Assembly: GCF_011745665.1 (NCBI RefSeq)
Contig: NZ_CP050253.1
Span: forward strand, 1,277,418 to 1,341,417
Origin: Zophobihabitans entericus
GTDB taxonomy: Bacteria; Pseudomonadota; Gammaproteobacteria; Enterobacterales; Orbaceae
Direction: 5' to 3'
DNA length: 64,000 nucleotides
Made by a program: the position numbers and the translations under genes. The notes below the pieces were generated by a model. It saw only the letters and a program-made list of their open reading frames with translations, was not told the DNA's origin and did not search any database. Each line of letters opens with the position of its first letter. Within the stretch, counting starts at the first letter, position 1. Shown piece after piece: positions 1 through 8,506 of this stretch.

Positions 1-222
1 ATGGAATGGGTAGAGAGAAGCATTCTTATCGAACAGTTAAAGTTACCTGCTGTGACACTAGGTACAGCAGAAAGTCATCCGTGGTTGATTAAAGTTTATA
101 AGCAACACGGATATAGGGAAATCGGTCAGGCAAATTTAGGACATGGTCATACAACCATCTATCTTGAGAAAGTGCTTGATCAGGGGCGTTATGAAGATTG
201 GCAAAAAAGGAACAAAAAATGA
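1..222 (+). CDS. GNAT-family acetyltransferase, C-terminal end (5' end outside window)
   Basis: The reading frame is open from the first base and ends at 222, so only the last 73 or so residues are visible. The phrase HPWLIKVYKQHGYREIG and the closing TTIYLEKVL look like the last strands of a GNAT N-acetyltransferase fold, where a late helix is followed by the strand carrying G-Y/F. The acetyl-CoA loop and any substrate site lie upstream, outside the window. Its stop overlaps the ATG of the next gene (ATGA at 219-222), which suggests co-transcription with the transporter. Substrate unknown; the family call is moderately secure. Confidence 0.6.
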   Translation: MEWVERSILIEQLKLPAVTLGTAESHPWLIKVYKQHGYREIGQANLGHGHTTIYLEKVLDQGRYEDWQKRNKK

Positions 223-1019
223 AAAAGCAGATTACAGGACTTGTCATGTTAATGGGTGTAGTAGGCTTAGTTTTAGCCGGCTGTGATAACCAAAGTAGTG
301 AAAATGCAGCAGCACAGTCAGAACAGACTCAGGTGTTAAAAATTGGCGCAACCGGGCAAAGTTATCCAAATAGCTTTAAACAAGATGACAAACTGGTCGG
401 TTTTGATGTTGAAGTAACAGAAGCCATTGCCAATGAGCTTGGTTACAAAGTGGAATGGGTTAATGCTGAGTTTGGCGGTTTAATGGCACAGCTGGAAGCC
501 GGTCGTTTAGATACAGTTGCTAATGCTGTAGCGGTGACTGAAGCGCGTCAACAACGCTATAACTTCACGATTCCTTATAGCTACTACGGTAGTCAGGTGG
601 TAACCAATACCGCTAATACGGACATCAATACTTTAGAAGATTTACCTGGTAAAACGATTTCTGGCGTACTGGGTTCAAATCATATCAATGTGCTACGTAA
701 TGCGTTTCCAAATAATGAAGTGAATATCCGTACTTACGAAACCCGTGATGGTGCGATGTACGATTTAGTGTATAACCGTGTTGATGGGTATGTGAACTCA
801 AAACCAATTCTTTTGGCAGAAATTAAACGTAATAATTTACCGTTTAAACTTGTTGGTGAGCCTTTGGTGATTGAAGAAGTCGCTTATCCGTTTGAGAAAA
901 ATGCACATGGTGATGAGTTACGCGCTAAGTTTAATCAGGCGATTGAAAAATTATCAGCAGAAGGCGTGATCTCAAAGATTTCAATCAAATATTATGGCGA
1001 AGATATTTCGTCTAAATAA
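219..1019 (+). CDS. Amino-acid ABC transporter substrate-binding lipoprotein, cystine-type
   Basis: This is a family 3 solute-binding protein that captures an amino acid, probably cystine, for the permease and ATPase encoded next. ATG 219 is preferred over an upstream TTG at 198: AAGGA lies just upstream, the ATG overlaps the previous stop, and the product then opens with a clean lipoprotein signal ending LVLAGC (lipobox Cys22). The core contains FGGLMAQLEAGRLDTVANAV, a phrase close to TcyA/FliY-type cystine binders, and LEDLPGKTISGVLGSN at the second lobe. The length, 266 aa, is normal. Cystine specificity is inferred from resemblance only; another polar amino acid is possible. Confidence 0.8.
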   Translation: MKKQITGLVMLMGVVGLVLAGCDNQSSENAAAQSEQTQVLKIGATGQSYPNSFKQDDKLVGFDVEVTEAIANELGYKVEWVNAEFGGLMAQLEAGRLDTVANAVAVTEARQQRYNFTIPYSYYGSQVVTNTANTDINTLEDLPGKTISGVLGSNHINVLRNAFPNNEVNIRTYETRDGAMYDLVYNRVDGYVNSKPILLAEIKRNNLPFKLVGEPLVIEEVAYPFEKNAHGDELRAKFNQAIEKLSAEGVISKISIKYYGEDISSK

Positions 1020-1076
1020 AGTATAAATTGCTGTCAGTCGTTCCTGATAAGTAAACAATAAAATGGATGTAGTCAT

Positions 1077-1751
1077 ATGGACTTTCAATTTAGTTACTTT
1101 TTAAGCGTGTTTCCAAAGATAATTCCTTATCTGCCTGTGACGCTTTATATTTCAATCATCTCGATGATCTTTGCCATTGTTCTAGGTCTGATGATTGCAT
1201 TAGTTCGTGTTGCAGCAAAAGGAGGCGTGCTTAACTATCTGGTGGCTGTGTATATTTCACTGTTCCGTGGCATTCCATCAGTGGTTTTATTGTTTATTAT
1301 CTATTACGGTTTACCAAAGATTTTCCCTGGTTTTACTGCAATGGGAGCGATGACAGCAGCAATTATCTGTTTTAGTTTAAAGTTCTCCGCTTATTTGGCC
1401 GAGATTTTTCGAGCTGGTTTAGAATCAGTGGATCACGGCCAAAAGGAAGCGGGATTAACAGTTGGACTTAGTACATCACAACTTTATCGTCGCATTATTT
1501 TACCACAAGCATTTATCAATGCTTTGCCGGCAACAGGTAATACATTTACCTCGTTATTAAAAGATTCGTCAGTGGCGTTCTTTGTTGGTGTGCCGGAACT
1601 CCTTGCGGCTGGTAAGTTACTGACAACAGAATCATACCGATTTTTTGAAACCTATTTAGCCGTAGGCCTTGTATACTGGATGGTTGTGGTACTTTATTCA
1701 TGGTTACAAAAGATTGTAGAACGCAAATTAACTGCCCCATACAGACGTTAA
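1077..1751 (+). CDS. Amino-acid ABC transporter permease (His/Glu/Gln/Arg/Cys family)
   Basis: This is the inner-membrane channel subunit of the importer, 224 aa. The visible hydrophobic segments fit the five-helix fold of the HisM/TcyB family. The cytoplasmic EAA loop that docks on the ATPase is clear: EIFRAGLESVDHGQKEAG followed by LPQAFINALPATGN. It lies 57 nt after the binding protein and 25 nt before the ATPase on the same strand, so the three form one operon. The start at ATG 1077 has only a weak ribosome binding site. Substrate follows from the binding protein and is therefore inferred. Confidence 0.85.
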   Translation: MDFQFSYFLSVFPKIIPYLPVTLYISIISMIFAIVLGLMIALVRVAAKGGVLNYLVAVYISLFRGIPSVVLLFIIYYGLPKIFPGFTAMGAMTAAIICFSLKFSAYLAEIFRAGLESVDHGQKEAGLTVGLSTSQLYRRIILPQAFINALPATGNTFTSLLKDSSVAFFVGVPELLAAGKLLTTESYRFFETYLAVGLVYWMVVVLYSWLQKIVERKLTAPYRR

Positions 1752-1776
1752 TGGTCACTAAATTTAGGAGATGAAC

Positions 1777-2529
1777 ATGATTAAAGTACAAAATTTAGTG
1801 AAACAGTTTGGTCAAAATGTGGTGCTGTCAGATGTCAGTTTAGAGGTTAAACAAGGTGAGGTGGTTGCCATTATCGGACCTTCTGGCTCGGGTAAATCAA
1901 CGTTGCTGCGATGTTTAAATCTGCTGGAAAAACCAAATCAAGGGCAGATTACGATTGATGATGTCACACTTAATGCGGCTAGCTATAGCCGTAAAGAAGA
2001 GTCAGCCTTACGTCATCAGTCAGCGATGGTTTTCCAGAATTACAACTTGTTTAAGAACAAAACGGCACTGGAAAATATCACAGAGGCATTGATTGTGGCT
2101 CAGGGAATGAAGAAAGCTGATGCTGAGAAGATTGGTTTTGAACTTCTTGAGCGTGTTGGACTACTACCGCAGGCACATCAATACCCGGTGACACTATCTG
2201 GTGGTCAGCAGCAACGCGTGGCGATTGCTCGTGCTTTAGCAGTTAAACCAAAAGTCATCTTATTTGATGAACCAACTTCTGCACTTGACCCTGAACGTGT
2301 ACATGAAGTGTTACAAGTGATTAATCAGCTTGCCAAAGATGATACCACTATGATTATTGTGACCCATGAAATGGAATTTGCTAAGAAAGTTGCTGATAGA
2401 GTCATTTTTATGGCGGATGGTGTGATTGTGGAACAAGGCCCGGCACATGAGATGATTGAAGCGCCGAAGAATGAGAAAACTCAACGATTCCTGCGTCAAC
2501 TTTCTGAATCAATTGAATTTAGTATCTAG
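1777..2529 (+). CDS. Amino-acid ABC transporter ATP-binding protein
   Basis: This is the ATPase that drives the importer. In order it shows Walker A GPSGSGKST (residues 34-42), the Q-loop in MVFQNYNLFKN, the signature LSGGQQQR, Walker B VILFDEP, the D-loop SALD and the H-loop VTHEM. Length 250 aa is typical of the GlnQ/TcyN class. Two in-frame ATGs occur at 1771 and 1777. AGGAG at 1766-1770 abuts the first but sits six bases before the second, so 1777 is the likelier start. It is the third gene of the transporter operon and is followed 39 nt later by an MmgE/PrpD enzyme. Confidence 0.88.
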   Translation: MIKVQNLVKQFGQNVVLSDVSLEVKQGEVVAIIGPSGSGKSTLLRCLNLLEKPNQGQITIDDVTLNAASYSRKEESALRHQSAMVFQNYNLFKNKTALENITEALIVAQGMKKADAEKIGFELLERVGLLPQAHQYPVTLSGGQQQRVAIARALAVKPKVILFDEPTSALDPERVHEVLQVINQLAKDDTTMIIVTHEMEFAKKVADRVIFMADGVIVEQGPAHEMIEAPKNEKTQRFLRQLSESIEFSI

Positions 2530-2568
2530 ATAATTAATTTTTCATTAAATGGATTTTATGAGGTTATG

Positions 2569-3888
2569 ATGTCCGGTACTTTAGAACTCATTACGCTGAT
2601 TAATCAAAGTCAGCCGTTAACTGATCCAAAGGTAAAAGCGGCAGCTCTTGCTGGTGTAATGGATTATTTCTCTTCCAGTCTACAGGCAAAAGATGAAATT
2701 CAGGTTCAGCAACTGCTGAATTGGATTGAGCAAGAGGGTGGTCATAATCACTTCTGGCTTATTGGTCAAAATCAAAAAGCGACAACCAGACAAGCAGCTC
2801 TGTTTAATGGCTTTCAGGCACACTTACTGGATTATGACGATGTTCATGCTGAGGTAAGAGGCCATCCATCAGCGGTAATTTTGTCAGCGCTGTTTAGCAG
2901 TATTGCGCAGGAACAAACAGATATTTCTGGTGAACGTTTCTTGTCTGCATATGTGATTGGTATTGAAGTGATGGCCAGACTGGCACTGGCGGTTGGTTCT
3001 GAACATTACGTCAAAGGCTGGCATAACACTTCAACCCTTGGTGGTATCGCCGCGACTGCAGCCATTTGTTATCTGCATCAATATGATTTTATGTCTCAGG
3101 CTTTGGCTGTTGCTGCAACTCAGGCATCGGGTTTACGCTTATTGTTTGGGACTTCGATTAAACCTCTGCACGCTGGTATGGCTGCTCAAAATGCGATTCA
3201 GGCGGTTGAATGGGTTAAAGCCGGACTTAGTGCTGAGTGTGATTTCCTCGATCCTAAAAGTGGTTTTTTGGCTGTTTATGGCAAAGATAAAGCAAAACTA
3301 AATTTATCTCATTGGGGTGAGAGCTGGAAGATAGTCAGCCCGGGTCTGTGGTTTAAAACTTATCCTTATTGCTCAGCGGCTTCTTACGTGGCGGATGCTG
3401 CTCTGGTTCTGGCCAGTACTATTGATGTCTCGGATATTCGCTCTATTGATATCATCTTTTCACCACAAGGTGACGAAGCACTGATTTACACCAAACCAGA
3501 GCTGGAAGAGCAGGGACGATTTTCTGCAGAATATATTACGGCACTGTTTTTATTAAACAAACAGGTTAGTTTCGCTGATTTTAAACCTGTTAAAGTCAGA
3601 TCAGATGTAGCCGATTTGATGAAAAAAATACATCGTCGTAACGGGGTATCGACTGGTCGTCGTTTTGTCTGTATTGAAGTAACAAAACAAAATGGTCAGG
3701 TTATCAGTTATCAGGTGAATCAACCAAAAGGGAGTCCGGAAAATCCTTATACACAGCAAGAGATGTTTGCCAAGCTGGAACAAGCTCTTAACGATAAGCA
3801 TAAAGCAGAGCAGTTCTACCACATTTTACAGCAATTACCGGATAATTCTGTGAGTCATTTTGTGCAACAAGTGGCTGAATTAATTTAG
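2569..3888 (+). CDS. MmgE/PrpD family protein
   Basis: The 439-aa product resembles the MmgE/PrpD family (2-methylcitrate dehydratase, cis-aconitate decarboxylase, iminodisuccinate epimerase). The recognisable core is HLLDYDDVHAEVRGHPSAVILSAL, with KGWHNTSTLG, KPLHAGMAAQNAI and the lid-domain phrase GLWFKTYPYCSAA. Its activity cannot be read from sequence because family members act on several carboxylic acids. It follows the amino-acid importer ATPase by 39 nt, suggesting that it processes the imported compound or a derivative. ATGs occur at 2566 and 2569; GAGG at 2560-2563 spaces better with 2569. Confidence 0.78.
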   Translation: MSGTLELITLINQSQPLTDPKVKAAALAGVMDYFSSSLQAKDEIQVQQLLNWIEQEGGHNHFWLIGQNQKATTRQAALFNGFQAHLLDYDDVHAEVRGHPSAVILSALFSSIAQEQTDISGERFLSAYVIGIEVMARLALAVGSEHYVKGWHNTSTLGGIAATAAICYLHQYDFMSQALAVAATQASGLRLLFGTSIKPLHAGMAAQNAIQAVEWVKAGLSAECDFLDPKSGFLAVYGKDKAKLNLSHWGESWKIVSPGLWFKTYPYCSAASYVADAALVLASTIDVSDIRSIDIIFSPQGDEALIYTKPELEEQGRFSAEYITALFLLNKQVSFADFKPVKVRSDVADLMKKIHRRNGVSTGRRFVCIEVTKQNGQVISYQVNQPKGSPENPYTQQEMFAKLEQALNDKHKAEQFYHILQQLPDNSVSHFVQQVAELI

Positions 3889-4093
3889 TTATCACTTAAT
3901 AATATTTATATAATTATTTGACTTTATTGAATATTTTATTTTTTTAGGTGTAGCGAGATTTTCTCTTGATTGTTTTTCTTGGCTTGCCGCATTCTTCCTT
4001 TTAAGTGAATATCCATAATCCTGTTCGATTCGATCTCCGCTTATGTTATATTACCCGGCAATAATTTCTTTAAATGGTGACTATTGTTAAGCT

Positions 4094-4843
4094 ATGGCAG
4101 AGTTGAGCTATCAGGAATTACTGCGTTATAACCGTCAGATTAACCTGAAAAATTTCGATATTGATAAACAACAAATCCTGAAAGACTCATCGGTTTTGAT
4201 GATTGGTCTGGGCGGACTTGGTTGTGCTGCTGCGCCGTATCTGGTGACTGCGGGTATTGGCCATCTGACTCTGGTAGATTTTGATACGGTTTCTGTCACC
4301 AATTTACAACGGCAAATTCTACATACTGATGAGACGGTTGGTCTGTTAAAAGTCGATTCTGCCGAGAGTGCATTAAGAAAGCTCAATCCTTATGTAGAGT
4401 TCAGTAAAATCAATACGATGCTTGATGATTCAGACCTTAAAGAGCAGATTATAAAGCATGATATTGTGTTAGATTGTTGTGATAATTTGGCAACTCGTTT
4501 GCAGTTAAACCAGCTTTGTTATCAAACTAAAACACCTTTAATTTCTGGCGCAGCTATTCGTATGGAAGGGTTATTAAGTACGTTTTTGTATCAGCAGGAT
4601 GAGCCTTGTTATCACTGCTTAAGCCTACTGTTTGGTGAAGAGCAATTAACCTGTGCAGAAGCAGGCGTGATGTCACCACTGGTTGGGATGATTGGTTCCA
4701 TGCAGGCGATGGAAGTGATTAAAGTGTTGACTCATTATGGACAACCGCTATTCGGGCGACTATTAACTATCGATGCAATCACCATGCAGTTTAACGAACT
4801 CTCTTTGCCTAAATTCCCGAGTTGCCCTGTATGCAGCAAGTAA
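4094..4843 (+). CDS. moeB: Molybdopterin-synthase adenylyltransferase MoeB
   Basis: MoeB adenylates the C-terminal glycine of MoaD so that sulfur can be loaded for molybdopterin synthesis. The protein, 249 aa, carries the nucleotide loop GLGGLG (residues 38-43), [15 protein letters not shown], the DCCDN segment, and two zinc-binding pairs, CYHC and the terminal CPVC. Similarity to E. coli MoeB runs along the whole length (start [16 protein letters not shown], then SGAAIRMEG). ThiF is the main alternative but the N-terminus and SGAAIRMEG favour MoeB. The usual partner moeA is not adjacent; instead dusC overlaps its 3' end. Confidence 0.92.
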   Translation: MAELSYQELLRYNRQINLKNFDIDKQQILKDSSVLMIGLGGLGCAAAPYLVTAGIGHLTLVDFDTVSVTNLQRQILHTDETVGLLKVDSAESALRKLNPYVEFSKINTMLDDSDLKEQIIKHDIVLDCCDNLATRLQLNQLCYQTKTPLISGAAIRMEGLLSTFLYQQDEPCYHCLSLLFGEEQLTCAEAGVMSPLVGMIGSMQAMEVIKVLTHYGQPLFGRLLTIDAITMQFNELSLPKFPSCPVCSK

Positions 4844-5802
4844 ATCGAATCATTCTGGCACCGATGGAAGGGGTACTTGATGGCGCTGTGCGTGAGCTCC
4901 TCACTCAGGTTAACCAGTATGATTATTGCGTGACAGAATTTGTCCGTGTTACTGATCAATTGCTACCTAAAAAGACCTATTATCGTTTATGTCCGGAACT
5001 ACAACATCAGGATAGTTTTCAGGGTAAAACTTTGTCTGGTACACCTATTCGGGTGCAACTGCTTGGTCAGTCCCCGGAGCATCTGGCAGCAAATGCTGTC
5101 AGAGCAATTGAACTTGGTTCTTTTGGGATTGACCTTAATGCCGGTTGTCCGGCCAAGACTGTTGTCGGTAGTCAGGGTGGGGCGTATCTGTTAAAAACGC
5201 CAGAGCTTATTTATCAAATAACCCGGGCTGTTCGTCAGGCAGTGGCTAAAGAGTTCCCTGTTTCAGTTAAAGTACGTTTAGGCTGGGATGATAAAAGCCT
5301 GTGCTATGAAATTGCTGATGCTGTTGAACAAGGCGGTGCGACCGAAATCACTATTCACGGGCGAACTAAAGAAGACGGATATAGAGCTGATCGCATTGAC
5401 TGGCAAACAATTGGTAAAATTCAGCAAACGCTAAGTATTCCGGTTATTGCCAATGGTGAAATATTCTCAGTTCAGGCGGCACAGCAGTGTATGCAAGAAA
5501 CTCATTGTCAGGACATTATGATCGGTAGGGGAGCACTAAATCTGCCCAATATCGCTAATATTATTCGACTTAATGAAGAGCGTTTAGCCTGGGATAAAGT
5601 ATTAACTATTCTATATCGTTATGCACAGACCACTCAGGAACATCTGGAAAATAAACCTTTCTATCACTCATCTCGTATTAAGCAATGGCTTACTTATTTA
5701 AAAGTTGAATATCCGCAAGCAGTGACGTTATTGCAAGAAATCAGAACACTAAAAGCCCAACAAGAGATGATTGATGCTCTGGCTAAAAGAGTAGAACTAT
5801 AA
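4831..5802 (+). CDS. dusC: tRNA-dihydrouridine(16) synthase DusC
   Basis: DusC is the FMN enzyme that reduces U16 in the tRNA D-loop. The N-terminus [17 protein letters not shown] and [14 protein letters not shown] match the DusC subgroup rather than DusA or DusB. The catalytic cysteine stands in [17 protein letters not shown], and FMN-binding phrases [21 protein letters not shown] and VIANGEI follow. ATG 4831 is chosen over an in-frame TTG at 4822 because it gives the expected [14 protein letters not shown] start; the gene then overlaps the moeB stop by 13 nt, implying coupled translation. Product 323 aa, close to the family length. Confidence 0.92.
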   Translation: MQQVNRIILAPMEGVLDGAVRELLTQVNQYDYCVTEFVRVTDQLLPKKTYYRLCPELQHQDSFQGKTLSGTPIRVQLLGQSPEHLAANAVRAIELGSFGIDLNAGCPAKTVVGSQGGAYLLKTPELIYQITRAVRQAVAKEFPVSVKVRLGWDDKSLCYEIADAVEQGGATEITIHGRTKEDGYRADRIDWQTIGKIQQTLSIPVIANGEIFSVQAAQQCMQETHCQDIMIGRGALNLPNIANIIRLNEERLAWDKVLTILYRYAQTTQEHLENKPFYHSSRIKQWLTYLKVEYPQAVTLLQEIRTLKAQQEMIDALAKRVEL

Positions 5803-6067
5803 TTATTTTTATTCGGATATCTTATTACTGAAAATTATATTTGTTGCTGTGATGTAAGAATAAATATCCCCTTGATTCTTTGCTACTAACGATTAGTCCA
5901 AATATATTCTGCTAATAAGAGCAATAACCCTCTTCAAACCCTTTTTATTTTTAATTTTGTAATTATTTGATTTTATTGAATATAATTAAGATATGGAAAA
6001 AAGGGTTATTTAATGGGAAGATATATCCGTTCTTTAAAAATCAGTCCTTAGAGAAAATTAAGCTCTA
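5803..6067 (+). promoter_or_regulatory. Probable CRISPR leader with a candidate IHF site
   Basis: This AT-rich, gene-free stretch lies immediately upstream of the first CRISPR repeat, on the side opposite the degenerate terminal repeat, as expected of a leader. TAATTATTTGATT at 5960-5972 fits the IHF core pattern (reverse of WATCAANNNNTTR) and lies about 95 bp from the first repeat. IHF bending of leaders is known for type I systems; that it acts here is inference, and such sites arise by chance in AT-rich DNA. Confidence 0.45.
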
Positions 6068-6275
6068 GTTCACTGCTGCATAAGCAGTTTAGAAATCCTC
6101 CAAGAGAGGAGAGGACAGGGTTTAAACGTTCACTGCTGCATAAGCAGTTTAGAAAAAATTAACAAGGGGAATGTTACAGCAGCTATCGTTCACTGCTGCA
6201 TAAGCAGTTTAGAAATATAAAAAAAATATTAATTTCGGAATTTAATAGTTCACTGCTGCACAAGCAGACTTATAT
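6068..6275 (+). CRISPR. Type I-F CRISPR mini-array, 4 repeats and 3 spacers, no cas genes
   Basis: Three identical 28-bp repeats begin at 6068, 6128 and 6188 (GTTCACTGCTGCA followed by TAAGCAGTTTAGAAA), and a fourth, degenerate at its 3' end, begins at 6248. The spacers at 6096-6127, 6156-6187 and 6216-6247 are each exactly 32 bp. The repeat holds the CTGCT/AGCAG five-base stem with a five-base loop, the Cas6f (Csy4) hairpin typical of subtype I-F, with GTTCACTGC at the start and TTAGAAA at the end. The damaged last repeat sets the leader on the left and transcription to the right. No cas gene lies in the window, so processing would need Cas proteins from elsewhere. Confidence 0.93.
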
Positions 6276-6284
6276 CACCAAATA

Positions 6285-6312
6285 AAAAAGCGCTGATTAA
6301 CCAGCGCTTTTC
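6285..6312 (-). terminator. Intrinsic terminator of the 3HB-oligomer hydrolase gene
   Basis: AAAAGCGCTG (6286-6295) pairs with CAGCGCTTTT (6302-6311) around a six-base loop. On the minus strand the stem is followed by a T run. It sits ten bases after the stop of the minus-strand gene ending at 6322. Confidence 0.75.
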
Positions 6313-6321
6313 TATTAACTA

Positions 6322-8454
6322 TTACTTGGGAATCGTTATGGTTCCGTCACTTACTTGAATAAGATTCGCTGGTCTTGGTGATTGCAGAATTGGAGTGAAA
6401 TTCTTTTCTGTGGCTGCTGGTGCAAATCCTGGTCTTAGCCCACCTCTTGGAACTGTATGCACCACCTGGCTGTCAGGCAAAGATGTCCCTTTAGTCAAGT
6501 TACTCCATAACCAGTCGGCAGCAGATTCACCATAATAATCAATCGAAAGTAGCGTATCATCAAATGGAATTTTAGCTTCAAAATAGCTGCTGTTGGTAAT
6601 TTCAAAATAGCGTAATTTACTTGCTGAACCTTCAACATAGCTATTTAACGCCACATAAGGACGAGCAGAGTAATTTGGCAGTACCTGAGAATTATCACGA
6701 CCATGAACAATAAAAGTTGTAATATGATTTAAATAACCGGAAGACAGAACCTGATTTAAACCTTCCTGTACGCGTGATGACTTCTGCATAGCCAAATCTC
6801 TTAAGCAGATAGCACCATCAAGATTATAATCGATACGATGAGTACTCGGTGACATAGTATAAAGTTCACGACGAGGACCTTCTTCACTGACATTACTGAC
6901 CAGATCGATGGCAGAAATATCAATATTATGGATGACCGGAATAGTACCATTACCTTTTGACCAGAATGACTCAAAATCACCACGCGCTAAAGGTGCCAGT
7001 TTACCGTTATGCATAATGCGTTCCTGATCAACGCTGGCAATGCTATAGTCACAAAGGTTTTCTTCCACACCATAGCGCCCAAGAGAACTAATATATTTAT
7101 AAGCGTATGACGAGTAGTTAGTAAAATATTGGAAAGCCAGTTGCTTATCCATCTCTGTTGTCCAGCCATATTGATGCAGTTTATCTAGTGACTCTTTAGC
7201 TTGTCCTTCCAGCGTATCAGAGGTTAATAAACCTTTTTCATACAGAGACTGACAACGTTCTTTAGCGAAGAACAGTTTCTCGGTAAATGGTGCATCACGA
7301 TTTTCAACATTCTTGCCGACAGCCATCGTTGCACATGGCATAAAGAGATTTCCGTAAGTGGCATAATCGATCAGGGATCTTTGTTCAAGAGGAATGTTTT
7401 GCCCCTGATAATTTAGTGTTAACGGAATAACGTGTTCTGGTTGAATCTGAGGATTGACTGCTACAATACCATCGATTAGACCATTTTCATCCAGTTCACC
7501 CGCTTTTAACGCTGCACCGCCACCGTCACTGGCACCATACACGATAACTAAAGTATTCTCTTTATTAAAACGAATCTCTTGAGTTGGTGCAAATTCTTCA
7601 TTGATTTGGTAGAACGCAAACTCGATCGATTTTAAAACGTATTCCCCCCATTTTGCTTCAGGGTTTTGCTGAGAATGGAGTTGTTTGACGGCAAAGCGAT
7701 CCGGATAGTTAGCAATAAACTGATTACGATCAGCTAATGTTGGTTTGAACTGTAAATCGTTTTGGGCAGAATCCGCACGTTCCGTCTGACCATTAATTAA
7801 GTAGCCTTTATTGTTAGTTATATCAAAAAAGCCATTACCCAGGCCTTTATCAGTGTAAACCACAGCACAGTTCTTTTTGAGTCCCCATAAACCACGAATT
7901 TGTAGATCTTTAGCATCATATAAAGAAGTAGAATCACTGGCAGGGACAGCCACAATACAAGGATTTTGAGTATCAAAATCCAGCGGGATTTGTAACATCA
8001 TGGCAACGTTTTCAGTACCTGTGCCATCATCCTGATAAGCAAGGAATTCAGTTCCGGCAACTTTACCATCAAATAGAGGGGTTAAACCGCTAAAACGGAA
8101 ACCATACAGATATCCTTCACCCAAATGACTATTAATATAGCGACCTAAACGCAGTTGTCTGCGCTCATGCATGGTAGGACTTAATGGATTAGCAAATTTT
8201 AGTTCAGGCAGAGCCACAACCATTTTCGAAAATCCATAACCTGCGGTGACAAGATCATCTTTATCGCCATCATATTCAAAACGATCTTTCAGGATTAACC
8301 AGGCTGGCTGCACATTCAAATTTTTGGGTGCTTCAGACTGAAAAATAGGGCGATCATTATTGGCTAAAGTAATAGAAGAAAAACTCATACCTGCACAAAT
8401 AGCACCGATGGCAAAAAAGAGAGAGGATCGTTTATTTTTCTGGTTGATTGACAT
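6322..8454 (-). CDS. Exported D-(-)-3-hydroxybutyrate oligomer hydrolase-like esterase
   Basis: The product (about 710 aa) resembles the 3HBOH family, large serine esterases that cut short 3-hydroxybutyrate oligomers. Supporting phrases are GLWGLKKNCAVVYTDKGLG and the candidate nucleophile region VYGASDGGGAALKAGE near residue 309, plus WLWSNLTKGTSLPDSQVV late in the protein. From ATG 8454 the protein opens with a basic stretch and hydrophobic core ending SSITLA, a plausible Sec signal; an alternative in-frame ATG at 8484 lacks a ribosome binding site. No PHA synthase or depolymerase is nearby, so its true substrate is uncertain. It lies just downstream of the ilvY-type gene on the same strand. 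Confidence 0.72.
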   Translation of the reverse strand: MSINQKNKRSSLFFAIGAICAGMSFSSITLANNDRPIFQSEAPKNLNVQPAWLILKDRFEYDGDKDDLVTAGYGFSKMVVALPELKFANPLSPTMHERRQLRLGRYINSHLGEGYLYGFRFSGLTPLFDGKVAGTEFLAYQDDGTGTENVAMMLQIPLDFDTQNPCIVAVPASDSTSLYDAKDLQIRGLWGLKKNCAVVYTDKGLGNGFFDITNNKGYLINGQTERADSAQNDLQFKPTLADRNQFIANYPDRFAVKQLHSQQNPEAKWGEYVLKSIEFAFYQINEEFAPTQEIRFNKENTLVIVYGASDGGGAALKAGELDENGLIDGIVAVNPQIQPEHVIPLTLNYQGQNIPLEQRSLIDYATYGNLFMPCATMAVGKNVENRDAPFTEKLFFAKERCQSLYEKGLLTSDTLEGQAKESLDKLHQYGWTTEMDKQLAFQYFTNYSSYAYKYISSLGRYGVEENLCDYSIASVDQERIMHNGKLAPLARGDFESFWSKGNGTIPVIHNIDISAIDLVSNVSEEGPRRELYTMSPSTHRIDYNLDGAICLRDLAMQKSSRVQEGLNQVLSSGYLNHITTFIVHGRDNSQVLPNYSARPYVALNSYVEGSASKLRYFEITNSSYFEAKIPFDDTLLSIDYYGESAADWLWSNLTKGTSLPDSQVVHTVPRGGLRPGFAPAATEKNFTPILQSPRPANLIQVSDGTITIPK

Positions 8455-8506
8455 ATAAAATCTCTGACTGTTTAAATTAATCATTACGTTAACTATTATA
8501 CTCTAA

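Noticed and set aside
5849-5863. GTGATGTAAGAATAA shared with a site near 45923
   Set aside because: A 15-base match between two AT-rich intergenic regions with unrelated flanks; it may be chance.
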